From: Skermanella mucosa
GTDB taxonomy: Bacteria > Pseudomonadota > Alphaproteobacteria > Azospirillales > Azospirillaceae
Assembly: GCF_016765655.2 (NCBI RefSeq)
Contig: NZ_CP086106.1
Span: forward strand, 6,098,501-6,162,500
DNA: 64,000 bases
Reading direction: 5' to 3'
Part shown: one piece after another, positions 46,791 through 54,688 of the stretch
How the letters are laid out: every line of letters starts with the position of its first letter
How positions within the stretch are numbered: position 1 is the stretch's first letter
The notes under the pieces: model-generated
The model's input: only the letters and a program-made list of their open reading frames with translations
What the model was told of the DNA's origin: nothing
The model's database searches: none
Made by a program: the position numbers and the translations under genes

Positions 46791-49430
46791 TCATTCGGCC
46801 GCCAGCAACTCGTGCATGACGGTGCCCGGCTTGTCCAGGTCCTGATAGCTCCCGTGCTCGGCGATCTGTCCACCCCGGAGCACCAGGGTCTGGTCGAACC
46901 GCCGGGCGATGCTGGGCCTGTGCAAGACCCAGACCACGCCGCGTCCCTGGCGCTCCTCCAGGATCGCGTCATGGATGCGCGTCTGGCTGGCGCCGTCCAG
47001 TCCGGCGGTCGCCTCGTTGATCACCAGCAGGTCGGGATTCTTCAGGATGGCGCGGGCCAGCGCCACCTTCTGCCGCTGCACCCGGGACAGCCGAGAGCCC
47101 GAGACGCCGACATAATGGTCCAGGCCGATCTCCTGGATGGTCTCGCGCAGGTGCAGTTCCTCGATCACCTGTGCCACCAGCCGGCCGACCTTGCCGCCGA
47201 CCTGGGCCTGGCCGTACGCGACCTTTCCGAACAGGATGTTGTCCTGGATGGTCGAGGCCGAGTTGTAGCTGTCCTCGACGAAGAACTCGATGCTCTCGCG
47301 CAAGCCCTCCGGCAGGTCGCGGGCGAAGACGTGGCGCGCTTCCAGCAGGCGCCGCTCCATGCCGTCGTCGATCAGGCCCAGTCGGTGGCGGGCCGGGATC
47401 AGCTTGAAGGGCAGCGCCATCAGCCGGCGCTTCTCTTCCGGCTTCAGGCTGTCGACGCCCTCCTTGTCCGCCTTCGCCACCATCGGCTGGAAGTCGGGCA
47501 GCTCCTCCGAGCTGATGAAGCTGAACTGCTCGAAGAACTGGTGGCCTGGCGGCAGGTCGGCGAACAGTTCGATCATCGTGCGGGCGACCTGGACGCCCAT
47601 GTTCAGGAAGTCGCGCGTCAGCCCCACCTTCTCCAGCACGCCCAGCACATAGGTATTCTCCGCCATGCTGTCGACCGCGAAGACCGGCCCGACCGGGCTG
47701 CCGAACAGAAGGTTTTCGGCCACCGTCGCGTTGTTGTTGAACCGGTCGGGATGCCAGATCTCGACCAGCGACCGCATCGCCGGCTGGGCCAGCTCGGCCC
47801 TCAGCGCCGCCCGCGCCTCCAGGATGCGCGCGACCACGTCCCCGTCGCCGCCTTTCGCCAGCGTGCCGTTAAGGCCCAGCCGGTAGACGTCGTCCGCCAT
47901 ATCCACCATGTCCAGCACGGCGAGCGTGCGCCGGCGCAGGCTCTCGGGGCCGTCGCAGCCGGCGGCGACATAGTCGATCCAGTCCGCGTCCAGCGGGAAA
48001 TCGGTGTTGCCGGCCGCCCGTGCCTCGGAAGACCGGCGGCGGTGCTCGGCCGCCGACCTCTCGTCCCCCTCATGCACGGCCAGCGGGCGGTGCCGCAGCC
48101 CGTAATAGAGGTTGTCGCGCAGGCTGGCGGTGAACATGTAGCTGTTCTGCCCGACATAGGCGATGCGCCGCCCGGTGACCGCCTCCGGCATATGCACCAG
48201 ATCCTGCTCGCCGATCCGGATCCGGCCGGCCGTCGGCATCAGCAGCCGGGCGGCCAGCATGGCGAACTCGTCCCGCCCGGCACCGCCGACGATCGCCGTG
48301 TGCCCGTCGAGCGGCAGCGTGCAGGACACGCCGTCCAGGATCTTCGGCCCGTTGTCCTCGCCGAAAGAGACGTTGGTGAAGACCATCGGCGCGGTCAGCC
48401 GCGTGTCCGGAGCGGCGTCGGTGGCGATCAGGCCGGCGGCCATCAGTTCAGGCACGTCGAACTGCTCGATCACCTGCTCGTACTTGATCCGGATGTCCTC
48501 CTTCATCTGGTAATAGTCCAGCAGCTCCTTCCACGGCCCCGCCAGATCCTTGTAGGCGGCCAGCACGGCGACCAGCGAGCCGAAGCTGATGCTCCCCTGG
48601 ATCACCAGGTACCCGCCGATCGAGTAGAAGAAGAAGGGCGTCAGCTGGTTGATGAAGTTATTGAGGAATTTTATGAAGAATTTGCGCTGGAAGATTTCGA
48701 ACCGGATATCGTAGACGTCGCCGTACCGGTGCGAGATGTCCGCCAGGTGCCAGGCCGAGGTGTCGTGGGCATGGATCTCCTGCACGCCGGAAACCGATTC
48801 GCCGATCCGGTCGGAGATCTGGCGCATCGCCCGCACCCGCTGCTTGCCGAGCTGGTTGACCTTGCGCTGCAGCCGGGGGATCAGCCAGCCCTGCAAGGGG
48901 TAAAGCGAGATCGCCGCCGCCCCCAGGATGGGGTCCTGCATGAAGATGAAGACCAAATAGACCAGCAGCGTGCCGCCCTGGAACACCGGCAAGGCGATCG
49001 AGTCGCCGATGAAGCCGCCCAGCGGCTCGACCTCGGCGGTGATCATCGGGATGATCTCGCCCTGGCTGACCTTGCGGAACCGGGGCAGCGGGAATCGGAG
49101 CACCCTGACATACAGCTCGTAGCGGAGCCGCCGCAGCATGCGCTCGCCCAACCGCCCTTTCAGGGTGTTGATCCGGAACTTGAAGGCGCCGTTGACCAGG
49201 ACCAGCATCAGGAACATCCCTGACAGCAGCATCAGGTACGGCACCTGTTCGAACTGGAAACCAAGGAATTCCTTGGGAAAATTCTGTCCGCCGATGGCGT
49301 CGTTGACGATCTGCTTCGGCAGTTCCAATGAATAGTAAAGGAACGGGAACGAGGACAGGGTGAGCAGGAGTATGATCACCTGCTGCCGCGTACTATAGCG
49401 CAGCACGAAGCGAAAGATGCTCTTTTCCAT
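46791..49430 (-). CDS. ABC-exporter-like protein with a degenerate, expanded ATPase domain
   Basis: An 879-residue protein. Residues 1-310 form an ABC-exporter transmembrane domain with about six helices. The ATPase part (345-879) is abnormal. The Walker A place reads VGGAGRDEF (381-389), lacking the GK[ST] lysine. The segment after the Q-loop occurs three times: TASLRDNLYYG (434-444), TVAENLLFG (569-577) and TIQDNILFG (727-735), separated by long insertions. The signature is GSRLSRVQRQKVALARA rather than LSGGQ, Walker B is LLVINEAT, and His837 is the H-loop. The start ATG at 49430 (MEKSIFRF) fits the exporter N-terminus. ATP hydrolysis is doubtful; it could act as a regulated gate or flippase partner. 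Confidence 0.85.
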   Translation of the reverse strand: MEKSIFRFVLRYSTRQQVIILLLTLSSFPFLYYSLELPKQIVNDAIGGQNFPKEFLGFQFEQVPYLMLLSGMFLMLVLVNGAFKFRINTLKGRLGERMLRRLRYELYVRVLRFPLPRFRKVSQGEIIPMITAEVEPLGGFIGDSIALPVFQGGTLLVYLVFIFMQDPILGAAAISLYPLQGWLIPRLQRKVNQLGKQRVRAMRQISDRIGESVSGVQEIHAHDTSAWHLADISHRYGDVYDIRFEIFQRKFFIKFLNNFINQLTPFFFYSIGGYLVIQGSISFGSLVAVLAAYKDLAGPWKELLDYYQMKEDIRIKYEQVIEQFDVPELMAAGLIATDAAPDTRLTAPMVFTNVSFGEDNGPKILDGVSCTLPLDGHTAIVGGAGRDEFAMLAARLLMPTAGRIRIGEQDLVHMPEAVTGRRIAYVGQNSYMFTASLRDNLYYGLRHRPLAVHEGDERSAAEHRRRSSEARAAGNTDFPLDADWIDYVAAGCDGPESLRRRTLAVLDMVDMADDVYRLGLNGTLAKGGDGDVVARILEARAALRAELAQPAMRSLVEIWHPDRFNNNATVAENLLFGSPVGPVFAVDSMAENTYVLGVLEKVGLTRDFLNMGVQVARTMIELFADLPPGHQFFEQFSFISSEELPDFQPMVAKADKEGVDSLKPEEKRRLMALPFKLIPARHRLGLIDDGMERRLLEARHVFARDLPEGLRESIEFFVEDSYNSASTIQDNILFGKVAYGQAQVGGKVGRLVAQVIEELHLRETIQEIGLDHYVGVSGSRLSRVQRQKVALARAILKNPDLLVINEATAGLDGASQTRIHDAILEERQGRGVVWVLHRPSIARRFDQTLVLRGGQIAEHGSYQDLDKPGTVMHELLAAE

Positions 49431-49624
49431 ACCACCGATGTCCGAAAAAGCGTTCCTGCGCTGGTCCGACCGGGCAGGAAAAAGTAGGGCCGAGAGTACC
49501 TGATGGTGTGGCACCCGGCAATTCACATGGTCGATAACCAGCTATTCTGCTAGAGACAGACGATGGCATTGACCCCTATGGGTTCCAGGCTTCACAGGTT
49601 GGCCGAACTGCCGGAGTGGACACC

Positions 49625-49642
49625 GTGAGCAACCGCACATGA
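49625..49642 (+). promoter_or_regulatory. Five-codon mini-ORF duplicating the start of the next gene
   Basis: GTG-AGC-AAC-CGC-ACA-TGA begins 14 bases before the glycosyltransferase ATG and ends over it (ATGA). The block TGAGCAACCGCA is repeated at the true start. GGAG is ideally placed for the GTG, not the ATG, so translation may enter through the mini-ORF and restart at 49639. Confidence 0.4.
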
Positions 49643-50892
49643 GCAACCGCATCGGGCCAGGCCGGGAAGACATCCGGGAACAGGTGCGCGAGCACAGCCG
49701 CGTGCTGATCTACAGCCACGACACCTTCGGCCTCGGCCATCTGCGCCGCTGCCGGACCATCGCCCATGCCCTGGTCGAGCAGCACAAGGACATGTCCGTC
49801 CTGATCCTGTCGGGGTCGCCGATCATCGGCAGCTTCGATTTCCGCAGCCGGGTCGATTTCGTCCGGATCCCCGGGGTGATCAAGCTGCGCAACGGCGAGT
49901 ACACCTCGCTGAACCTGCACATCGACATCGAGGAGACGCTCGCCATGCGGGCGTCGATCATCCGCCACACGGCGGAGATCTTCGATCCCGACCTGTTCAT
50001 CGTCGACAAGGAGCCGCTGGGCCTGCGAGGCGAGGTGCTGGAGACCCTCCAGGTGCTCAAGGCCCGGGGCACGCCCCTGGTGCTCGGCCTGCGCGACGTG
50101 ATGGACGAGCCGTCGGCCCTGGGGCCGGAATGGGAGCGCAAGAAGGTTATGCCGGCGCTCGACCGTCTCTATGACGAGCTGTGGGTCTACGGCCTGCCGC
50201 AGATCTGCGACCCGCTCGAAGGCGTCCGGGTGCCGCCCTCGGTGCGCCGCAAGATGGTCTATACCGGATACCTGGAACGGAGCGCCCCGGTCCACCCCGC
50301 CCTGCCCGACATGCCGGACGAGCCGTTCATCCTGGTCACGCCCGGCGGCGGCGGCGACGGCGAGGACATGGTGGACTGGGTCCTGCGCGCCTACGAGCAC
50401 GATCCCAGGCTGCCCCACCGCGCCCTGATCGTGCTCGGCCCCTTCATGCAGCGCGAGCTTCAGAACGAGTTCGCGGCGCGGGCGGCCGCCTTGCCCAAGG
50501 TCGAGACGCTGACCTTCGAGGCCCAGCTCGAAAGCCTGATGGCGAAGGCGATCGGCGTCGTCGCCATGGGCGGCTACAATACCTTCTGCGAGATCCTGTC
50601 GTTCGACAAGCGGGCGCTGATCGTGCCGCGCATGGTGCCCCGGCGGGAGCAGTATATCCGCGCCAGCCGCGCGCAGGAGCTGGGGCTGGTCAGCATGCTG
50701 CCCGACGACGGCGTGCGCGATCCGGGCGCCATGGCGACGGCGCTGCGCCAGCTGCCGCAGCAGCAGGTCCCCTCCGACGTGATCGTCCCCGGCCTGCTCG
50801 ACGGGCTGGAGAACGTCAACCGCCTGGCCACCCGCCATCTGGCGGAACCTCGCCGCCCCGCGCGCCGCGCCACCCTGCGCCGCAGGGCCTGA
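49639..50892 (+). CDS. MurG-like predicted glycosyltransferase (COG4671 type)
   Basis: A 417-residue GT-B-like protein. The N-terminal domain opens with VLIYSHDTFGLGHLRRCRTI, which carries the glycine-rich loop and GHLRR motif of the COG4671 predicted glycosyltransferases. The C-terminal donor-binding domain has FILVTPGGGGDGEDMVDWV and the motif GVVAMGGYNTFCEILSFDKR. The tail is basic. Substrates are unknown. It opens a plus-strand cluster of glycan genes and is divergent from the ABC-like gene, with 208 bases between them. A second member of the same family lies at 54.7 kb. Confidence 0.85.
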   Translation: MSNRIGPGREDIREQVREHSRVLIYSHDTFGLGHLRRCRTIAHALVEQHKDMSVLILSGSPIIGSFDFRSRVDFVRIPGVIKLRNGEYTSLNLHIDIEETLAMRASIIRHTAEIFDPDLFIVDKEPLGLRGEVLETLQVLKARGTPLVLGLRDVMDEPSALGPEWERKKVMPALDRLYDELWVYGLPQICDPLEGVRVPPSVRRKMVYTGYLERSAPVHPALPDMPDEPFILVTPGGGGDGEDMVDWVLRAYEHDPRLPHRALIVLGPFMQRELQNEFAARAAALPKVETLTFEAQLESLMAKAIGVVAMGGYNTFCEILSFDKRALIVPRMVPRREQYIRASRAQELGLVSMLPDDGVRDPGAMATALRQLPQQQVPSDVIVPGLLDGLENVNRLATRHLAEPRRPARRATLRRRA

Positions 50893-50909
50893 CCCATAGG
50901 CTGTTGATC

Positions 50910-52139
50910 TTGACTGTCTGCGTCGTCGTCAAGGGCTGGCCCCGGCTGTCCGAAACCTTCATCGCCCAGGAACTGGTCGGCCTGGAACGGCGCGGGGTCG
51001 ACCTCGCCCTGTTCTCCCTGCGCCACCCGACCGACAAGACCGCCCACGCGCTGCACCATCAGCTCCGGGCGCCGGTGACCTACCTGCCGGAATATCTCCA
51101 CGACGAGCCGGCCCGGGTCGCCCGCGCGCTGGCGGCCGCCCGCGCTCTGCCGGGTTGGAGCCGGGCGCGGGCGGTCTGGCTCCGCGACCTGGCGCGCGAC
51201 CGCACCCGCAACCGGGTCCGCCGGTTCGGGCAGGCGGCGGTGCTGGCCGCCGAGCTGCCGCCGGGCACCAGCGGGATCTACGCCCATTTCCTGCACACCC
51301 CCGCCAGCGTCGCCCGCTACGCCGCCCTGATGCTCGGCCTGCCCTGGAGCTTTTCCGCCCACGCCAAGGACATCTGGACCATTCCCGAGTGGGAGAAGCG
51401 GGAAAAGCTGGCCGAGGCGCGCTGGGGCGTCACCTGCACCCGCCTCGGCCATGCCCATCTGGCAGAGCTGGCGCCCGCGCCCGGCCGTGTCCAGCTGCTC
51501 TACCACGGGCTGGAGTTCGACCGCTTTCCGGCCGAGGTGCCGGCGCGGCCTCCCCGGGACGGCGGCGACCCGGCCGACCCGCTGGTCCTGCTCTCGGTCG
51601 GCCGCGCGGTGGAGAAGAAGGGGTTCGACGTGGCGCTGGAAGCCCTGGCGAGGCTGCCCGCCGGCCTGCACTGGCGCTGGGTCCATATCGGCGGAGGGAC
51701 CGGGCTGAAGACCCTGAAGGCGGAGGCCGGACGGCTGGGCCTCGACGGCAGGATCTCCTGGCGGGGCGCCCAGTCCCAGGACGTGGTGATCCGGCATTAT
51801 GCCGAGGCCGACCTGTTCTTCCTGCCCAGCCGGCTGGCGCGCGACGGCGACCGCGACGGACTGCCCAACGTGCTGATGGAGGCCCAGGTCATGGGGCTTC
51901 CGGTGGTCGCGACCCGCATGGCCGCCATCCCCGAGCTGGTGGTCGAGGGCGAGACCGGCATCCTGGTCGATCCCGGCGATGCCGCGGGCCTCGCCGAAGC
52001 CCTCGCCGCCCTCGGCCGCGATCCCGAAGCGCGCCGGCGTCTGGCGGCGGCCGGCGCCAGCCGCGTCCGCGGGCGGTTCAGCGCCGGGGCCGGGCTCGAC
52101 CATCTGGCCGGGCTGCTGACCGCCGGCGGTCCGGACTAA
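50910..52139 (+). CDS. Glycosyltransferase family 4
   Basis: A 409-residue GT-B enzyme. The N-terminus is TVCVVVKGWPRLSETFIAQE, typical of GT4 colanic-acid-type transferases. The donor site includes LLSVGRAVEKKGFDVALEAL and the retaining-enzyme EX7E region GLPNVLMEAQVMGLPVVATR. No ATG is available; TTG at 50910 has AGG nine bases upstream, and TTG at 50904 is the alternative. It begins 17 bases after the previous gene and lies 15 bases before the next. It probably adds a sugar to a surface polymer or lipid. Confidence 0.9.
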   Translation: MTVCVVVKGWPRLSETFIAQELVGLERRGVDLALFSLRHPTDKTAHALHHQLRAPVTYLPEYLHDEPARVARALAAARALPGWSRARAVWLRDLARDRTRNRVRRFGQAAVLAAELPPGTSGIYAHFLHTPASVARYAALMLGLPWSFSAHAKDIWTIPEWEKREKLAEARWGVTCTRLGHAHLAELAPAPGRVQLLYHGLEFDRFPAEVPARPPRDGGDPADPLVLLSVGRAVEKKGFDVALEALARLPAGLHWRWVHIGGGTGLKTLKAEAGRLGLDGRISWRGAQSQDVVIRHYAEADLFFLPSRLARDGDRDGLPNVLMEAQVMGLPVVATRMAAIPELVVEGETGILVDPGDAAGLAEALAALGRDPEARRRLAAAGASRVRGRFSAGAGLDHLAGLLTAGGPD

Positions 52140-52154
52140 GGGGACCGGCCCGGC

Positions 52155-53279
52155 ATGCGGATCGCCTTCTACGCTCCCCTCAAGGCGCCGACGCACCCCA
52201 CGCCCTCGGGCGACCGCCGCATGGCGCGGCTGCTGATGGCGGCGCTGCGCCATGCCGGGCACCGGGTCGATCTGGCCTGCACCTTCCGGAGCTGGGACGA
52301 CGGCGGCAGGCCCGGCCGGCACCGGCGCCTCGCCGATCTCGGCGGCCGGCTGGCGGGCCGGCTGGCGGACCGGCTGCGGCACGACCCGCCCGACCTGTGG
52401 TTCACCTACCACCTCTACCACAAGGCGCCGGACTGGCTGGGTCCCGCCGTCAGCGAAGCGCTGGGCATTCCCTACGTGGTCGCCGAGGCCTCCTTCGCGC
52501 CCAAGCAGGCCGGCGGCCCCTTCGCCCTAGGCCATGAAGCGGCGGCGGCCGCCATCGCCCGCGCCGACGCCGTGATCTCCCTCAACTCGGCCGACGCGGA
52601 GTGCCTGCATCCCCTGCTCCGGTCGCCCGGCCGGCTGACGCTGCTGCGCCCCTTCGTCGAGCCGCCGGCCCCGCGCGACCGCGCCGTGGACCGCGCCGGC
52701 CTCGCCCGCTCGCTGGGGCTGGATCCGGAGGTGCCCTGGCTGCTGGCCGTCGGCATGATGCGGGGCGGCGACAAGCAGCGTTCCTTCCGCATCCTGGCCC
52801 GTGCCCTGGAACGGCTCGGCGGTCACGACTGGCGGCTGCTGGTCGTCGGCGACGGGCCGCGCCGGGCCTGCGTCGAGGAAAGCTTCGGCCGCGTCGATCC
52901 CGGCCGGCTCCGCTTCCTGGGCGCGCTGCCGCCCGACCGGCTGGCCGCCTGCTACGCCGCCGCCGACCTGATGGTGTGGCCGGCGATCAACGAGGCCTAC
53001 GGCATGGCGCTGCTGGAGGCGCAGGCCGCCGGCCTGCCCGTCGTGGCCGGCCGCACCGGCGGCGTGCCCGACATCGTGCGCGACGGCTCGACCGGCCTGC
53101 TGGCCCCGGTCGGGGACGAAATCGCCTTCGCCGACGCCATCGCGGCGCTGCTGTCCGATCCGGCCCGGCGAAGCGCCCTCGGCCGGGAAGCCGCCCGCGT
53201 CGCGGCGGCCGAGCACGGCTTCGACGGCGCGTCCCATACGCTCGATACCCTGCTCCACAGCCTCGCAAGGTCCCGATGA
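52155..53279 (+). CDS. Glycosyltransferase family 4
   Basis: A 374-residue GT-B protein. The N-terminal region MRIAFYAPLKAPTHPTPSGD with RRMARLLMAALRHAGH binds the acceptor. The C-terminal region has LAVGMMRGGDKQRSFRILAR and the nucleotide-sugar motif EAYGMALLEAQAAGLPVVAG, then GGVPDIVRDGSTGLLAPVGD, all typical of family 4. AGGGG precedes the ATG. Its stop overlaps the histidine-phosphatase start by four bases. Confidence 0.9.
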   Translation: MRIAFYAPLKAPTHPTPSGDRRMARLLMAALRHAGHRVDLACTFRSWDDGGRPGRHRRLADLGGRLAGRLADRLRHDPPDLWFTYHLYHKAPDWLGPAVSEALGIPYVVAEASFAPKQAGGPFALGHEAAAAAIARADAVISLNSADAECLHPLLRSPGRLTLLRPFVEPPAPRDRAVDRAGLARSLGLDPEVPWLLAVGMMRGGDKQRSFRILARALERLGGHDWRLLVVGDGPRRACVEESFGRVDPGRLRFLGALPPDRLAACYAAADLMVWPAINEAYGMALLEAQAAGLPVVAGRTGGVPDIVRDGSTGLLAPVGDEIAFADAIAALLSDPARRSALGREAARVAAAEHGFDGASHTLDTLLHSLARSR

Positions 53280-53860
53280 CCGATCTTCTCATCCTGCGCC
53301 ACGGTCCGACCGCCTGGAACACCGAGGGCCTGATCCAGGGACGCACCGACATCCCGCTGTCGCCGGAAGGCGAAGGCGTCGTCCGCGCCTGGGTGCTGCC
53401 GGACCGGCTCCGCGACCGGACCTGGGCCGCCAGCCCGCTGAAGCGCGCCCTCGCCACCGCCGCGATACTCGGGCTCGACCCCGTGCCCGACGCCCGGCTG
53501 GTCGAGATGGACTGGGGCGCCTGGGAAGGCCGGACCCTCGCCGGCCTTCGGGCCGAGCTGGGCGACCTGATGGCGGCGTGGGAAGCGCGCGGCCTGGACT
53601 TCCGCGGCCCGGGGGGCGAGAGCCCGCGCGAGGTGCAGGACCGCCTGCGTCCCTGGCTGGCGGAGACGGCCGCCGCCGGCCTGCCGGCCGGCGCCGTCGC
53701 CCACAAAGGCGTGATCCGCGCGATCTATGCCATGGCCACATGTTGGGACATGACGGACAAGCCGGTCCATAAACTCCTCGACGGCTGCGCCCACCGCTTC
53801 ACCCTGGCGGCGGACGGCACCCCCACCGTGGCCGAGCTGAACATCGCGCTGGAGATTTGA
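53276..53860 (+). CDS. Histidine phosphatase family protein
   Basis: A 194-residue member of the phosphoglycerate-mutase-like superfamily. LLILRHGPTAWNTEGLIQGR contains the phosphorylated histidine (RHG), ASPLKRALATAAIL the second arginine, and VAHKGVIRAIYA the second catalytic histidine region (AHKG). Context among glycosyltransferases suggests that it removes phosphate from a sugar phosphate or glycan intermediate, as GmhB- or CobC-like relatives do in their own pathways; this is inference. ATGA overlap with the upstream gene. Confidence 0.88.
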   Translation: MTDLLILRHGPTAWNTEGLIQGRTDIPLSPEGEGVVRAWVLPDRLRDRTWAASPLKRALATAAILGLDPVPDARLVEMDWGAWEGRTLAGLRAELGDLMAAWEARGLDFRGPGGESPREVQDRLRPWLAETAAAGLPAGAVAHKGVIRAIYAMATCWDMTDKPVHKLLDGCAHRFTLAADGTPTVAELNIALEI

Positions 53861-53962
53861 CTAAATTCCTATTAATATGTATGCTGGCGGCATCGCAGGG
53901 GCTTGGAAAATGATGACATCCGCTGACATTCTCCGCCTCCCTGCCGCCCATTCGTCAGAAAC

Positions 53963-54044
53963 CGTAGGTCGGGTAGAGCGAAGCGGCAACCGACACCCAA
54001 GCGCCGGCTTACGTCTGGTGCCGCTTCGCTCTACCCGACCTACG
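53963..54044. repeat. Inverted repeat with perfect 26-bp arms
   Basis: The sequence 53963-53988 (CGTAGGTCGGGTAGAGCGAA and six more bases) is the exact reverse complement of 54019-54044, separated by 30 bases. This GTAGGTCGG-TAGAGCGAAGCG type of element occurs as a dispersed intergenic repeat in many proteobacteria. It lies about 100 bases after the phosphatase stop and may act as a transcript end. Confidence 0.8.
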
Positions 54045-54083
54045 TCGCCGACGAACCGCCACGGCACCGACGCCCCCATTTCA

Positions 54084-54669
54084 TCATGGCCGGACTTGAT
54101 CCGGCCATCCACGCGCAAACTCCGCAACGCCGGTTTGCACGTGGATGCGCGGGTCAAGCCCGCGCATGACGAAGAAGGAAATGCTTGGCGCCGTGAAGTC
54201 TTCACCCAGCGAGAGGCAGGCACCACCACCCCCTTCTCGTCATGGCCGGACTTGATCCGGCCATCCACGCGCGAACTCCGCAACGCCGGTCTGCGCGTGG
54301 ATGCGCGGGTAAACCCCGCGCATGACGAGGAAGGAAATGCTTGGCGCCGTGAAGTCTTCACTCAGCGAGAGGCAGGCACCGACACCCCCTTCTCGTCATG
54401 GCCGGACTTGATCCGGCCATCCACGCGCAAACTCCGCCGCGCCAGTTTGCATGTGGATGCGCGGGTCAAGCCCGCGCTTAACGAGGAAGGAAATGCTTGG
54501 CGCCGTGAAGTCTTCACCCAGCGAGAGGCAGGCACCACCACCCCCTTCTCGTCATGGCCGGACTTGATCCGGCCATCCACGCGCGAACTCCGCCACTCCG
54601 GTCAGCGCGTGGATGCGCGGGTCAAGCCCGCGCATGACGAGGAAGGAAATGCTTGGCGCCGTGAAGCCT
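54084..54669. repeat. Four-copy 156-bp tandem repeat with internal palindromes
   Basis: Copies begin at 54084, 54240, 54396 and 54552, an exact 156-base period; the last copy is cut at about 54669. Each contains ATGGCCGGA-CTTGA-TCCGGCCAT and GCGCGGG-TCAAG-CCCGCGC. These two form the arms of a larger imperfect inverted repeat, followed by a spacer with GGAAATGCTTGGCGCCGTGA. The palindrome class is common in alphaproteobacterial intergenic DNA, but tandem amplification including the spacer is unusual. Because 156 is a multiple of three, a false reading frame runs through it. With the repeat before it, it fills the 828-base gap between two genes. Confidence 0.9.
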
Positions 54670-54688
54670 TGCCATGGCCGGCCGGATC

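Noticed and set aside
49505-49525. A sigma-54 promoter (GTGTGGCACCCGGCA) in the divergent region before the glycosyltransferase
   Set aside because: The -24 part fits, but the required GC at -12 is missing at the correct spacing.
54084-54669. A CRISPR array
   Set aside because: The unit repeats with its spacer; there are no unique spacers, the period is 156 bases, and no cas genes are present.
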